Positions 1-11,251 of a stretch of DNA of 64,000 bases are shown piece after piece (position 1 is the first letter of the stretch; each line of letters opens with the position of its first letter). Under the pieces are notes generated by a model that saw only the letters and a program-made list of their open reading frames with translations, made no database searches and had not been told where the DNA came from. The translations under genes were made by a program, and so were the position numbers. The DNA is from Erinaceus europaeus (taxonomy: Eukaryota; Chordata; Mammalia; Eulipotyphla; Erinaceidae), in NCBI RefSeq assembly GCF_950295315.1, contig NC_080175.1:84323566-84387565 (forward strand), read 5' to 3'.

Positions 1-172
1 CTATAGGTGTCTAGCTTTACTCTTTCTATCTCCCCATCCTTTCTTAATTTCTCTCAGTTCCATATAACAAAAATTAGAAAGAAAAAGGATAAAATGGCCT
101 CTGGGAGTGGTGGAATCATATGCTGGCACCAAGCCCCAGCACTAGCCCTGGTGGCAACAAAACACACAAATA
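1..172 (+). mobile_element. Truncated tRNA-derived SINE (3' part)
   Basis: The element is cut by the window start. It has the SINE body (GGTGTCTAG, CT-rich stretch, TTTCTCTCAG) followed by a tail module GGCCTCTGGGAGTGGTGGA ... CCAGCACTAGCCCTGGTGGC and an A-rich end. The same tail module recurs at 31135 and 61970. Confidence 0.75.
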
Positions 173-941
173 AGAAGATTTTATTTTTTTCTTAAATGTT
201 TCCTGCATTTTAGTTTTTAGTCTTATTTCCTGAATATATTTTCCAGATGATTATCTCATATTTATTTAAGTATTTAGTTTTCTTTTTCTGAAGAAAACAC
301 AACACAGTAATAATGGTTGAATATTACTTATAGTTTAGTAAATGAATTTATAGGAAACAATCAGAAAAGCAAAATACGCTTTAATAATTCATAACACTGG
401 GAACAAAGAAATCAAGTTATATCTAATAAATATGCTAGCCTATCAGTAAATTTATATTTAATCTTAATATTTACCTTGACAATCACAGTTATCCGACTTT
501 TCCCCCTCATTGTTAATGTTAGAGAAATTTGATGATAATTCTCAGACATCTGATGAGAGGAAGAAAGTGAATAGAAAGGCCAGGGCACTGTTCAGCTCTA
601 GCAGTAAATGGTTCTTAGCTTTGCCTCGTAACTATTGATCTTCTGAGTCTCAGGCATGGGACTCTGGTGCTCTCATAGTCTGTGATATCTCCACAGTCTC
701 AACTCACTATTCTTTTCTTCATTAACCACTCAGTTTTTATCCCTAAACATTAGCAGATTCACTTTCTATTGTGATATAAATTATATTTTAGCCACTGATT
801 ACCAAGTATCAATGAGTCTTGTCTTATTTGTAAATTTACATTTTACTTTAGGCATTAAATTAAGTTAAAAAAAAAGTCTTGGCTTGAGGGATTCCCTGTT
901 ATAATTAAAGTATTATGGCTGATAAAAATAACATATGAAGT
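173..941. other. EPHA3: EPHA3 intron 11, unique sequence
   Basis: AT-rich sequence in which I see no exon, repeat family or structured element. EPHA3 exon 12 was looked for between 1 and 3228 and not found, so intron 11 is longer than the part shown. Confidence 0.5.
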
Positions 942-1090
942 GGGCAGAAGGTAGATAGCATAATGGTTATGCAAACAGACTCTCATGCCTGAGGTTCCAA
1001 AGTCCCAGGTTCAATCCCCCACACCACCATAAGTCAGAGTTGAACAGTGCTCTGGTTAAAAAAAAAAAGAAGAAGAAGAAGAAGAAAAAA
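942..1090 (+). mobile_element. SINE, 'GGTTATGCAAA' family, with GAA tail
   Basis: The head is GATAGCATAATGGTTATGCA, a tRNA-like box A. GGTTCAATCCCCC follows as box B, then CAGAGTTGAACAGTGCTCTGG and an A-rich (AAG)n tail. Related copies: 9932 (+), 10505 (-), 24725 (-), 48409 (+), 51424 (-). Confidence 0.75.
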
Positions 1091-1612
1091 CATATAAAAC
1101 AACAAATAGAATGAAAAAGATCAACACATTTTTTTTTTTATTTACAGTAGAGGACAGAGATGAAAGGAATAGACTAAATCCTATTTCTAGAATGTGTTGA
1201 TTAGACAAGTTGTTTCCTACTTAGTTATTTCTTCCTTACATGAAAAGTGAATTTGCATAGATAATTCACAGGGTACTGAAAGAAGTCAAATGATGTCCAC
1301 AATATGTGAAGAAAACATTTACAATTAAAGATGAATGGCTATCTAGTTACAAATGGCTATCTTTCTCAATAGGGAACATTTAAAGGACAATTTTTTAAAT
1401 CCCAGTAATACATCTCCATAATTCTCTATTATGATCTTATCTCAAAGGAAAAAAGGACTCATCCTTTTTCTCAACTACTAACAGTATTTTATTATTAAAA
1501 TAATATTTAAAATTTATACTAAACATTTAATGTTTCAAAATTAGGAAATATTTCAGTGCCATTACAAGTATGGTCAATTTTTTCAGTTTAAAGAAAAATA
1601 AATGTTTCTTAG

Positions 1613-1768
1613 TGGTCCAGGAGGTGGCACAGTGTATAAAGCACTGGACGCTCAAGCACGAGGTCCCAAGTTCAATCCCTGGCAGCAAGTATACCAGAGG
1701 GATGTCTGGTTCTTTCTCTCGCTCCTCCTATCTTTTTTCATGAATAAAAATAAATAAATAAAAAAATT
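1613..1768 (+). mobile_element. SINE, 'GGTCCAGGAGGTGGCACAGTG' family
   Basis: The head carries AGGTGGCACAGTG and the box B-like AAGTTCAATCCC. ACCAGAGGGATGTCTGGTTC and TTCTCTCGCTCCTCCTATC follow, with an AAATAAATAAA tail. The copies at 1974 and 51590 are the same family on the other strand. Confidence 0.8.
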
Positions 1769-1973
1769 AAATGTGCTTCTCATAAGACAATAAGTGATTA
1801 CAGTGCATGGGTAGGTTTGTATTTACATTGTTAAATTCTTAGTCCCACTTATTATTTATGAAAACTCTAGAGGAAATCAAACGTATTTCAATTATGCCAT
1901 GCAGTATGACAAAGGAATTCCCTTTTTAGTCACACTAAAATGAAAATAGGGGTGTGTCACTTGAAATGTACTC

Positions 1974-2136
1974 TTTTTTTTTTTTAAAAAAAAGATTTTA
2001 CTTATTTATTCATGAGAAGATAGGAGGAGAAAGAAAGAACCAGACATCACTCTGGCACATGTGCTGCCTGGGATCGAAGTCAGGACCTCATGCTTGAGAG
2101 TCCAAAGCCTTATCACTGCACCACCTCTGGGACCAC
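1974..2136 (-). mobile_element. SINE, same family as 1613, minus strand
   Basis: Poly-T start, then AGATAGGAGGAGAAAGAAAG, CCAGACATCACTCTGGCAC, GGACCTCATGCTTGAGAG and CACCTCTGGGACC. Candidate TSDs are AAATGTACTCT before and AAAAGTACTCT after (10 of 11 match). Confidence 0.8.
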
Positions 2137-2835
2137 AAAAAGTACTCTATGCAATGCTGAAAAATATATTAAAAAAAATAACGTGAATGTCTGCTGGTAA
2201 TCATAGAATATGTAAATGTGGTGCACGAATTAGCCCCTAAAGTATGGCAAATTCCCTGCCACATGTTGTCTCTCACCCCAAGGACTCTGCTGCCAATTTG
2301 GCTTACTCATCATCCTGTGCTCCAAAATCTTAAAACAAAAAAGAAGAAAAAAAAAATCTCAGAGCATTCTCAAGAGATTTTCATTGGGATTAGAGCCAAA
2401 AATCACATATCTGCCTCACAGGATTCCTTCTGTGCCTGACTGGAGAAACTATCACAAAAATAAGTTCAGATCTCTATCATAAGCTGTAAGCCAGAGTTTC
2501 CCCAGACCAGTCAAGAATCCAGCTGGGACGCTAGATCAGAACTAGCTGAAATCCACAGAGATTCAAGGAAAGGAATTTGGTCTACCGTGGTCCCAAACTT
2601 TATAGCTGAGAAATAGTCCCCAAAGTCCCATATTGCTTTTCAGTCAGAGAGGTCAAAACTTAGAGTTTTAAATGAAACTAGTGAACAATAAAAGAAAGGG
2701 CAGCTAAGTGGGAGTTCCAGTGGTTTCTGTCAAAGTCACGTTATTATTTTTCCTTGGTGCTTTAACTAACAGAATTCTCTACAATGCTATTTAAAAAAAT
2801 ATCTTTTATCTTGGTGTATTGTACCAAAGAAAAAG
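2137..2835. other. EPHA3: EPHA3 intron 11, no recognised element
   Basis: Somewhat less AT-rich than its surroundings (CACCCCAAGGACTCTGCTGC, ACGCTAGATCAGAAC). I recognise no repeat family and no exon. The short open frame at 2218-2439 has no features of a real protein. Confidence 0.4.
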
Positions 2836-3004
2836 ATGCTGGGGTGAGGGGGAGAGTTCAGGTCCTGGAACATGATGGCAGAGGAGGACCTAGTGGGGGT
2901 TGAATTGTTATGTGCAAAACTGGGAAATGGTATCCACATACAAACTATTATATTTTACTATCAACTGTAAACCATCAATCCTCCAAAAAAGAAATTAAAA
3001 AAAA
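2836..3004 (+). mobile_element. LINE-1 3' end fragment
   Basis: It carries the 3' UTR-like GGGGAGAGTTCAGGTCC, TGTGCAAAACTGGGAAATG and TGTAAACCATCAATCCTCC, then an A-rich end. The copy at 12041 shares the ACCATTAATCCCCCAATGAAG ending. It is an older subfamily than the copies at 36976 and 52573. Confidence 0.5.
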
Positions 3005-3228
3005 TCTTTTCTCAACACAACTTAATAGAGTTTCATGTCTAGATTCTAATTTTTAAAGGTATGGAGTAGATAAAGAGTAGATGGCTAGATATCGTTACTT
3101 TGCCCTTAAAGGATGGTATATCAATTCTTAAATGTTTTTTTGTTAGGATTAAAAAAATAAAATTGTTAAGTTTGGGCTTAAAACTCTACTCAACATAAAC
3201 AACAATCAGACTTATGATTTTTACTTAC

Positions 3229-3414
3229 TTTTAGTAACAACTCCTTCTAATCGAATGATATTAGGATGATCAAATTGTCCCATAATGCTGGCTTCTCCCA
3301 GGAAGTCTCTCCTCTGTTTGTCTGTGTAACCCACTTTCAAAGTCTTTATGGCCACTGATATCTCTTTCTTTGAAGGAAGCTTCAAGCGACCACTACATAC
3401 TTCTCCAAATTCAC
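3229..3414 (-). CDS. EPHA3: EPHA3 exon 11: N-lobe of the tyrosine kinase domain
   Basis: This 186-bp exon has acceptor ...ttaacag and donor gtaagt, entering at phase 1 (two bases complete a glycine codon) and leaving one base of a serine codon. It encodes 61 full codons. It starts inside the glycine-rich ATP loop: GEFGEV completes the GxGxxG begun in exon 10. It then carries VAIK, whose lysine anchors ATP (K653 in human numbering, from memory), and the alpha-C helix segment [15 protein letters not shown] with the salt-bridge glutamate. It ends near [10 protein letters not shown]. The stretch [10 protein letters not shown] separates EPHA3 from EPHA5, which I recall as having PGKREIP there. The main change from recalled human protein is Asp for Glu in [10 protein letters not shown]. 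The product is a membrane receptor for ephrin-A ligands that phosphorylates itself and guides cell repulsion and axons. The catalytic loop and activation segment lie in exons outside the window. Confidence 0.96.
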
Positions 3415-3561
3415 CTGTTAAGAGTGTTGAAGACAAGGGCAACAAAAGGGAATAAATAAACAAATAAATTTATAAAAGAAAAAATTTTAAAAAGGGTGTA
3501 GAAGAGCAACAGCAATATGTAATGAAAGTCACTTTAAAGAATGATTAAGAGAGAGCTACTC

Positions 3562-3825
3562 TTTTTTTTATTTATAAAAAGGAAACACTGACAAAAACCA
3601 TAGGATAGGAGGGGTACAACTCCACACAATTCCCATCACCAGAACTCTGTATCCCATCTCCTCCCCTGATAGCTTTCCTATTCTTTGTCCCTCTGGGAGT
3701 ACGCACCCAAGGTCATTGTGGGGTGCAGAAGGTGGAAGGTCTGGCTTCTGTTATTGCTTCCCTGCTAAACATGGGCGTTGGCAGGTTGATCCATACTCGC
3801 AGCCTGTCTCTCACTTTCCTTTCAA
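3562..3825 (-). mobile_element. LINE-1 3' UTR fragment, minus strand
   Basis: The reverse complement of the 3' UTR copies at 38700 and 53050: GGTACAACTCCACACAATTC, CCCTCTGGGAGTACG, GGTGCAGAAGGTGGAAGG, CATGGGCGTTGGCAGG. It begins with a T-rich tract (reverse poly-A). It lies 148 bp upstream of exon 11 in gene sense and has the same orientation as the gene. Confidence 0.8.
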
Positions 3826-4220
3826 TAATTCCACTCAAAATGTACATAACTTTGACTTAAAGATTTACTTTGTAGGCCTCTAAATTATTTTGGAAGAGGG
3901 TAATCTGAGATCCCTACCCCAAACATCCCCTGACATCCATACCCTCAGAAGAAGAGGGGATTTTGGAGAAATCTCATATATTTTGAAGTACCTCACTGTA
4001 TAAAAGGCAGTGTGGAAGAACAGGAGGCATTCTGAAAGCTAAGTCTGTGCTGTATTTCACCACTACCTGTTTTCACAGCAAGTGTTTCAACGTAACTACT
4101 AGAATAGATAGTATGGGTTAAAGACTAGGTTACACTTCAAATGTTTCTGCTGTCCAGGTTTTACTGAGTGGGTTAATTTGGCTATCTACTCTCAGGACTC
4201 TCTGAAAAAGAGAAAAATAG

Positions 4221-4405
4221 TTTATTTTTTATCAGTGATTTAATATTGTAAGATAATAGAGGTATAATTCTATATGGTTCCCACTACCAGAGTTCTGTGT
4301 CCCCATCCATTCCATTGGAAACTATAGTTGTTCTCACAAGGTAACAGATACGGATTGATTCTATATATCTGTCTGTCTGTGCCTCTTCCTCCCTCTCTCT
4401 ATATA
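4221..4405 (-). mobile_element. LINE-1 3' end fragment, diverged
   Basis: TTATCAGTGATTTAATATTG, GGTATAATTCTATATGG, CACTACCAGAGTTCTGTGTC and TCTGTCTGTCTGTGCC resemble other hedgehog LINE-1 3' ends in reverse. The start and end are approximate. Confidence 0.45.
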
Positions 4406-4424
4406 CATGTTAGAAAAATAATTT

Positions 4425-4696
4425 TATTTATTTATTTATTTATTCCTTTTTGTTTCCTTTGTTTTATTATTGTAGTTATTATTGATGTCATTGTTGTTGG
4501 ATAGGACAGAGAGAAATCATGAGAGGAGGGGAAGACAGAGATGGGGAGAGATAGATAGACACCCGCAGACCTGCTTCACCACTTGTGAAGTGACTCCCCT
4601 GTAGGTGGGGAGCGGGGGCTCGAACCAGCATCTTTATGCCGGTCCTTGTGCTTTGCGCCACGTGAACTTAACCTGTTGCACTACCGCCTGACTCCC
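4425..4696 (-). mobile_element. SINE family A, minus strand, with TSD
   Basis: A full-length tRNA-derived element in reverse: T/A-rich tail, TTGTTGTTGGATAGGACAGAG, ACACCCGCAGACCTGCTTCA, CCTGTAGGTGGGGAGCGG, GCGCCACGTG, ACTACCGCCTGACTCCC. It is flanked by AGAAAAATAATTT at 4412-4424 and 4697-4709, a 13-bp TSD. Confidence 0.9.
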
Positions 4697-5494
4697 AGAA
4701 AAATAATTTATTATTAATTCATTTTATAAATGTGCTGATGTGTATCATTCTTAATGTATTACTTGTAAAGTATTTTAGTGTCTGTAAAGAGAAAACAATA
4801 AAGTCAAAATAAATATCAAATATATATCAAATAAAAACACATCTTATCTAAAAAACTACCTTAGAAATATTTTATTAGATTCAGTGTTTTCAATATAAAA
4901 GTTGTCCAAATGAGTAATTAATTCAGAATTTGTTGAACTTGGAATGCAGCTGGCTTTTAAATGAACCAATTGAATTGATTTAAAATTTCCTAGAGGACTG
5001 GAGCAACATGAACTAAGTGGTTCTGTTTTATTGCCACAACAAGGCAAATATGAATGTTTGCTGCAAACCCCTGGAAATGGAGAAATGTCTATTTTGAGAG
5101 GGGGGGGGGAGACATGAGAATGTTCTGATCTTTAACAAACAACTGGGATTATTAAGTTTTTTATTATAACAAATCCTTCTATATATCTCATTCATCAGTT
5201 AATTTTTTCCACTTTATTGCAGGGTTAATGACTTCCTGTACATTCGTGATAAATCAGCACAACTTTTCATCTTCCCAAGATAAGTGACTTCAAGACACTC
5301 TCCCCCAAACTAGGGTCCTTTTCTAACACATTGCACCAGGACTCTAGTGTCCGTCCCATCCCATCCCTTTCTCTCTTTCTTTACAGCCCTTTGCTTTGGT
5401 GCGATACACCACACTCAGTCCATAGAATACTGTCCAAGTGCCACTCATACCTATTTTCATGTTAGTGTGCCTAAAAATAGTCAATTCTGTCTTA

Positions 5495-5561
5495 GGGGCC
5501 AGGTGGTGCTGTACTCATTATCAAGTATTCTATGTCATAATAAAAAATAAATTAAATTAAA
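5495..5561 (+). mobile_element. Short SINE remnant
   Basis: Begins GGGGCCAGGTGGTGCTGTAC like a family B head, then runs directly into an A-rich tail. The middle is missing. Confidence 0.35.
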
Positions 5562-5647
5562 AAGGCACTAGTGTGGGTAACATCAAAACTAGTATGGAAA
5601 AAAAGGTTCTGCACCGTGGAGTAGTTCATAAAGAAATGGACAAAGAA

Positions 5648-5870
5648 GGGTAATTGAGTCTATGTGGTGGCTCACCTGGGTGAGGAACTGAGTTCAAGCC
5701 CCCATCCCACCACCTACAGGAGGCAAATATCACAAGATGTCGGGAAATTCTGTGGATCTTTCTCTCTTTCTCTCTTTCTCATTCTCTACTTTTCCCAACC
5801 CTCTAAATTTCTCTCTGTCCTCTATCCAAAATAAATAAATAAATATACATAAATAAATATTTATAAAAGA
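5648..5870 (+). mobile_element. SINE family B, diverged
   Basis: GTGGTGGCTCACCTGG head, GAGTTCAAGCCCCC box B, CT-rich body ending CTCTGTCCTCTATCC, and an AATAAATAAAT tail. Confidence 0.65.
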
Positions 5871-7118
5871 ACAAGAGTACTCAATATATATGTTTAAGAG
5901 GATTGACCTAAATATATCTTAATAATAGTCTTAAACTGTGGCAATATGAATTATTTATTCTCACATGTAAGGAATTACCAGTTTCATATTTTAATATTAC
6001 CTATGTGAATTTCACAAAGATTAGGTATTAAGGCAGTGATGTGAGAAAATTTAGTAAATTATTATTTGACTTATTAAATAAGAATTTCTCAGATTGCCCT
6101 ACTTAAACAGTAAGTAGAGCTTGAATTTTAATTACTGCTTTGTGTATAGGAAATGGCACAGAGTGAATTATGAGAACATGTATGTAAAGATGCAGCAGAT
6201 ATGAATGTAGAACTTGCAGAAAATGTGCTCTGATATGTTATTCATATTTAAATGAGTCAATTTCTCAAAACCTCTATTTCCTAAGTCAACATGACAAGTT
6301 CCTGTTTGATTTAAAGAAAATACTGAAGTAGGATATGATGTAAAGTCATTAATTATGTTTTATTTTTTGAGTAAGAGTGATTTTCAAATGCATGCTATAT
6401 ATATAATGTAATTACTATTATATTCACATGGAAGTATACAAACTCTACGTTTTAAGTGTCTATGATTTTACTGGAAATATGAAACCAATGCTAATAATCC
6501 CCTAGGTGTTTTCTAGTCAACTTCCGATTAAGTACATTGTGACTAATGAGATGTCTGTATACAAAATGCTTCAATACAATACATTTATACTCATAGAGTT
6601 ACATTAAAATTAAGCATTTCATGTGATTTAAGCTTTCTATACAAAATTGTTGGAATGGAATTTGTAGAAACTGTGGTTATTTATTTTTATTTCTAAAGAG
6701 GGTTCTAAAATTACTATGATCTAAAAATAGACATTTTTAATAAGTGGGCTCATTTAAAGTAAGACACATTTAAAGTAAGACATACACGCTACTCTATTTG
6801 GCCATATAAGCTTTGTGACACATGATCAGTGTAACCAGGAGAAGACTGAGTTGTTGCTGCAGTATCTGAAGTTCAATAAGTGAAAAGTTGGCTATGGTTT
6901 GTGAGTCTATGTCTGAAACCTTTGAAATCATTACAATCCATTAAGTATTACCATTACTTTACTGCTTGCCTTTGATCGCCAAATCAGAAAATGTCCCTTT
7001 TCATAGAAAAAAAATACTTGGACTATAAAACATGAGTGATTCAGTCATGGTTTTTATTCATAGTTGGGAACTTGTCATCAGTATATTAGGTTGTCAGTGG
7101 GATTACCATGGCAATTAC
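5871..7118. other. EPHA3: EPHA3 intron 10, unique AT-rich sequence
   Basis: No SINE, LINE or open frame of note. It holds a 14-bp direct repeat, CATTTAAAGTAAGA, at about 6751 and 6768, and short TATA-rich runs. Confidence 0.5.
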
Positions 7119-7244
7119 CTGCTCCAACCACTTTATCAATGGAGATGTTGGTTGCATCCAGTTCCTTAGCGAACTCGTGAACTGCTTGGGTAGGATCTTC
7201 ATATGTATGTGGGTCAACATATGTCCTGAGACCTGGAAGCTTTA
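7119..7244 (-). CDS. EPHA3: EPHA3 exon 10: juxtamembrane segment and start of the ATP loop
   Basis: This is a 126-bp exon with acceptor ...cttaaacag and donor gtaatt. Two bases complete a leucine codon from exon 9, 41 codons follow, and one base is passed to exon 11. It contains the Eph juxtamembrane signature [11 protein letters not shown] with two tyrosines (Y596 and Y602 in human, from memory). These autophosphorylate to release kinase autoinhibition and dock SH2 proteins. The segment [20 protein letters not shown] follows and leads into the first glycines of the ATP-binding loop (GAG), which exon 11 completes. No stops or frameshifts are seen and the sequence is near-identical to the family, so this is a functional exon. 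Intron 10 between exons 11 and 10 is 3704 bp. Confidence 0.96.
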
Positions 7245-8094
7245 CTGTTTAAGAGAAGGGAAAAAAGCTTTATTATGGATAGATTCATAGAAACTTTAGT
7301 GCATTATTTTAAAAATGACATACCTGACTTTAAAAAAGTGACCCTAATACCTAAAAAGTGCTACTATCTTTATTGTTTGATATCACAGAAACTGACAAAC
7401 TAAGAGGTTGGATTACATAGAATAAATAAGAGACTTAAATTGCCCATAAGGAAATACAAAGAATGACTACTGTGACATTTTTTTCCTGAAAATATACTAA
7501 AAGGAAAATAAGACATTCAAGAGACTCTGATAGTTCAATATTGAATAGGGCCAGTAATAAATACCAGTAGTGGTAGTTATGGACCCTATAACATAGTTAC
7601 ACATTATGATTCTATAAATAGAAAGGTACCAAAATATCTATTCCAATGCATTATGTTACAAAAAATTAAGTTTTTGAAATATTTTCATTGGGTGTATACC
7701 TACTGTAAATATAGAATGAATTAAAAAGTACAAGATGGCATATCTTCCTGAAACTGAACTACATAAAATGATTCTGGGTAGAGGAAAGTATTCTGATATT
7801 GATGAACTGGACTGAATTTAACTTTCAGTATTTGCCTATTAATGGATACTTTTATGAAAACTCAATTTAGAAGATAAAGGTATAACAACAGGAATTCACC
7901 TGTCAATTCCCAATGCCATGCTGACCTTGTCTATTTGAAATGAAAAAATTATTAAAACCATTCCCCTTTTTTCGGAGAAATGGAGAAGCTTTGGTTAAGG
8001 AAGCTACAAGTCTACAGTTCCTAGACACCTCTGGTGCTTTAAACTCTAGTTCCTCACTTTTCAATTCTTCCCTCACTTTTCCTTGTTCAAATGC
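7245..8094. other. EPHA3: EPHA3 intron 9, gene-distal part, unique
   Basis: AT-rich. I see no recognised element before the SINE cluster that starts at 8095. Confidence 0.5.
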
Positions 8095-8273
8095 TCTTTT
8101 TTATTTGTCTTTTGGGCAGAAATCGAGAGGGAAGGGGGTGATAGAGAGGGAGACAGAGACAGAGAGACACCTAAACACTGCTTTACCACTTGGAAAGCTT
8201 TCCCCTGCAGGTGGGGACGATATCTTGAACCTGGATCCTTGCACATTGTAACATGTGCACTCACCCAGGTGCC
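8095..8273 (-). mobile_element. SINE family B, minus strand
   Basis: GGCAGAAATCGAGAGGGAAG, GACACCTAAACACTGCTTTA, CCCCTGCAGGTGGGGACG, TTGAACCTGGATCCTTGCAC, then ACTCACCCAGGTGCC (reverse of the usual GGC...GGTGCACCTGG head). Confidence 0.8.
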
Positions 8274-8442
8274 TCACTTTCTTTTCTTTTTTCTTTTTCC
8301 TTTTCTCTTCCTTCTTTTTTTCCTTCTTTCCTTCCTTCCTTCCTTCCTTTCTCCCTCTCTCTCTCTCCTTCCCTCCCTCTCTCTCTCTCTCTTCTTCCCT
8401 CCTTCTCTCTCTCTCTCCCTCCCTCCCTCCCTTCCTTCCTAT
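8274..8442. repeat. CT-rich simple repeat (TTCC/CTCT)
   Basis: About 170 bp almost wholly pyrimidine on the plus strand (CTTCCTTCC and CTCTCTCT runs), so purine-only in the EPHA3 transcript. It lies between two minus-strand SINEs and produces several overlapping Ser/Pro/Leu-rich false reading frames. Confidence 0.9.
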
Positions 8443-8733
8443 TTTCTTTTACTTCCAGCGTTATCACTGGGGCTCCATGCCTGCATTCCTGGCAGCCTAC
8501 TTTTTCCCCATTGTTGCTATTATTGTTGCTATTGTTCTTGGGTAGGACAGAGAGAAATAGAAAGAAGAAGGGAAGATAGCGAGGGAGAGAGAAAGACACC
8601 TGCAGACTTGCTTCACCGCTTGTGAAACTACTCCCCTGCAGGTGGGGAGCCTGGGGTTCGAACCAGGATCCATCCGCCTGTCCTTGAGCTTCGAACTATG
8701 TGCGCTTAATGTGGTGAGCTACTGCCTGGCCCC
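8443..8733 (-). mobile_element. SINE family A, minus strand, with extra 3' module
   Basis: It starts with the reversed tail module (CCAGCGTTATCACTGGGGCT), then TTGTTCTTGGGTAGGACAG, CACCTGCAGACTTGCTTCAC, GTTCGAACCAGGATCC and ACTGCCTGGCCCC. Confidence 0.75.
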
Positions 8734-8818
8734 CAAAACTCCTTTCTTTGGCAGGGAGAAAGTTAAACTGAAGTAAGGAATTTCTTTCTTTGTTTTATAA
8801 ATACCCAGATGAAAGCAT

Positions 8819-9102
8819 ATTTTATTTATTTATTTTCCTTTTTTGTTGCCCTTGTTGTTTTTATCATTGTTGTGGTTATTATTACTGCTGTTATTGATGT
8901 TGTTGTTGCCGGATAGGACAGAGAGAAATGTGGTAAGGAGAGGATGACAGAGATGGAGAGAGAAAGACACCTGCAGACCTGCTTCTCACCGCTTGTGAAG
9001 CAACCCCCAGCAGGTGGGGAGCTGGGGGCTGCAGCCCGGATCCTTAAACAGGTTGAGTTTTGTGCCATGTGTGCTCAACCTGCTGCACTACAGCCTGACC
9101 CT
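8819..9102 (-). mobile_element. SINE family A, minus strand
   Basis: TTTTGTTGCCCTTGTTG tail, GTTGCCGGATAGGACAGAG, ACCTGCAGACCTGCTTCTCA, CAGCAGGTGGGGAGCTGG, ATCCTTAAACAGG, CACTACAGCCTGACCC. Confidence 0.85.
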
Positions 9103-9294
9103 CAGGAATTTCTCTCTTAATGGCCATGGTTTTCCCCCTCTATTTGCAAAAGCCAATGTAACAATGTTTGACTTCCTCTGGAATTGGGAAGGAGGTTCAG
9201 GTTCAGCTTCCTTCTTTATGACACTGTTAGCCCTTTATTAACAGTCTCAATCCTAATCTCCCATGGCAGACAGAGATCTACATTAAGCTGTGAG

Positions 9295-9338
9295 TGTATG
9301 AGTGTATGTGTGTGTGTGTGTATATATCTATATATAGG
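9295..9338. repeat. TG/TA microsatellite
   Basis: GAGTGTATGAGTG, a TGTGTGTGTGTGTG run, then TATATCTATATATA. Confidence 0.8.
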
Positions 9339-9364
9339 CACAGTATACACACATGCATATAACT

Positions 9365-9590
9365 GGAGGACTCTATATGGTAGTGCACCTGATTGCTCCC
9401 ACACGTTATTTTGCAAAAGAACCCAGGCTCAAACCAACAGTCCCCTCTTCCAGGGGACTAATTCATGAATGGTGAAACAGTGCTGCAGGTGTTCCTCCCA
9501 TCTCTCTACCTCTCTAATTCCCCCTTCCCTTTGAATTTCTCTCTGTCCCTATCCAATATAAAAATAGCAAATACATAAAATAAAACATGG
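9365..9590 (+). mobile_element. SINE family B, diverged
   Basis: TAGTGCACCTGATTGCTCCC head, CAGGCTCAAACC box B, ACAGTGCTGCAGGTGTTCC, TTTCTCTCTGTCCCTATCC and an A-rich tail. Confidence 0.7.
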
Positions 9591-9931
9591 CTGAAATTTT
9601 ATGTTGCTTTTCAATATAGTCAATGGTAATGTAAATATTCCCTATAAGTTCAACAACAGAACTAGGCAATTAAATTTCAAAAATAAATAATTTTCATAGT
9701 TCAAAAATATAAAAATCATGATCATAAAATAAATACTAAGGTAACTGTGAAATTATACTGTTTCAAGCTGGTCTGTAATTAAAGTAACACAGAAAAAGCA
9801 CAAAAGAGAATGTTTCAAATTAAATTTAATGTTAATGAGATTCTTGTGAATTGAAAAAAATGACTCAAACAATTCAGAATGTTCTATAAATTAACTTTAT
9901 TAGGAAGGAAAACTAAATTTAAAAAAGGGAT

Positions 9932-10072
9932 TCTAGGAGAAAGAGCAATAGCATAATTGTTATGCAGTAAGAATCTCACGCCTGAGATCCTATACCCCAT
10001 ACCCTCATCAGGCAGAATTGAGCAGTACTCTGGATAATAATAATAATAATAACAACAACAACAACAACAACG
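9932..10072 (+). mobile_element. SINE, GGTTATGCAAA-like family, with ATA/ACA tail
   Basis: AATAGCATAATTGTTATGCA head, CTCACGCCTGAGATCC, TTGAGCAGTACTCTGG, then (AAT)n and (AAC)n. Confidence 0.7.
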
Positions 10073-10504
10073 ATAATGTCAAATATATGTTAAAATGTAT
10101 AAAAACACCTTAAGATTAAAATGAACCACAGCTTATGTTTTATATATGCTTTCATAGAGTATGGTTTTTATCTTATATTTGTGGATTATTTTGAATTTTT
10201 TCACTTAAATATATTATTGAAGTAATATTTGCTTATTTAATTATGTTTTATAGGTTTCAAATGCTCAATATTAGAAATCCACCTTTTAGCATCTAGTTGG
10301 TCTCTATCCAATATACAGGCCTCATTCCTCCTCACACTTAGTTTTTGATTTTGGCAATATTAGTTAAAATATTAGTGATATTGCTTTAACACAGGATATT
10401 GATTATTACTGTTGATATACATTTTCATTTAGTATACTGAATTAATGAAGAAAAATTTTATCCTAAAAAAACAAAAATATATTTTTCTCTTTACCAAAGC
10501 AATT

Positions 10505-10604
10505 CTCACTTCTGATTTATGATGGTGCTAGGGACTGAACCAGACACTTCAAGCCTCAGCTATAAAAGGATTTTGCATTACCACTATGCTATTTACCCAG
10601 CCCA
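10505..10604 (-). mobile_element. SINE, GGTTATGCAAA-like family, minus strand
   Basis: TTCTGATTTATGATGGTGCT, AGGGACTGAACCAGACAC, ATTACCACTATGCTATTTAC, CCAGCCC: a reversed head and box B. Confidence 0.65.
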
Positions 10605-11236
10605 GCAAATTCAATTATATATTATCTGCTCCAAGTTATTTAAATGGATGTATCTTATAACAAAATTACAACTTATTCTATCTATGGCCACAGATTTCTT
10701 TGAATTGATTTTTTAGTCTGTAGGAAATATGCATGGAAAGGAATCTGACAACAATTTGCCAGTGCACATTAGGTCAATAAATATAAGATTTGAAAATCTG
10801 AGATAAGAAATTATGAGTTTGTGAATGCACAAGACACTTTTAGGAATGTTGCATTTACACCACCATATAATTTGGTTTCCTTTGAAGTTTCCACAGAGAG
10901 TTTGAGAAAAGAAATGTAGGCACAAATTCAAACATATTATAAAAGAATCCAGAATAATTATTTTTCTTAGTCACTCCGTTTGATAACTTGAAACAAGAGT
11001 CAGACTGCAATGCTGAGGTAGTGAATGGAAAACAGAGATAAAAGCTTGATGCTACTCCTGCTTCTTCCTCGTGCTGATACTGATACCAGATTTAAAAAAA
11101 AAATGGCATCTCATCTCTTCCCTGGGGCAGAACATGGATAATTGGAGAGATAACAGTATCCAGCAAATCAACAGTCACAGAAATGGGGACTATCAAGACC
11201 TTTGATCTTCCTTTGGGAAAACTCTGGATAACTTTT
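10605..11236. other. EPHA3: EPHA3 intron 9, unique
   Basis: I see no repeat or exon. The open frame at 10713-10931 looks like chance (cysteine- and isoleucine-rich, no motif). Confidence 0.5.
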
Positions 11237-11251
11237 AAAATGAGCATTTTA

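Noticed and set aside
1..3228. EPHA3 exon 12 (VMIVTEYMENGSL region)
   Set aside because: No matching sequence on the minus strand before 3229; it must lie beyond the low-coordinate end.
8073..8625. Several overlapping open frames on both strands, up to 180 codons
   Set aside because: They are products of the CT-rich repeat and the two flanking SINEs; composition is low-complexity Ser/Leu/Pro/Phe.
10021..10072. Short regular repeats that could suggest a CRISPR-like array
   Set aside because: They are (AAT)n/(AAC)n of a SINE tail; there are no spacers, and the genome is a mammal's.
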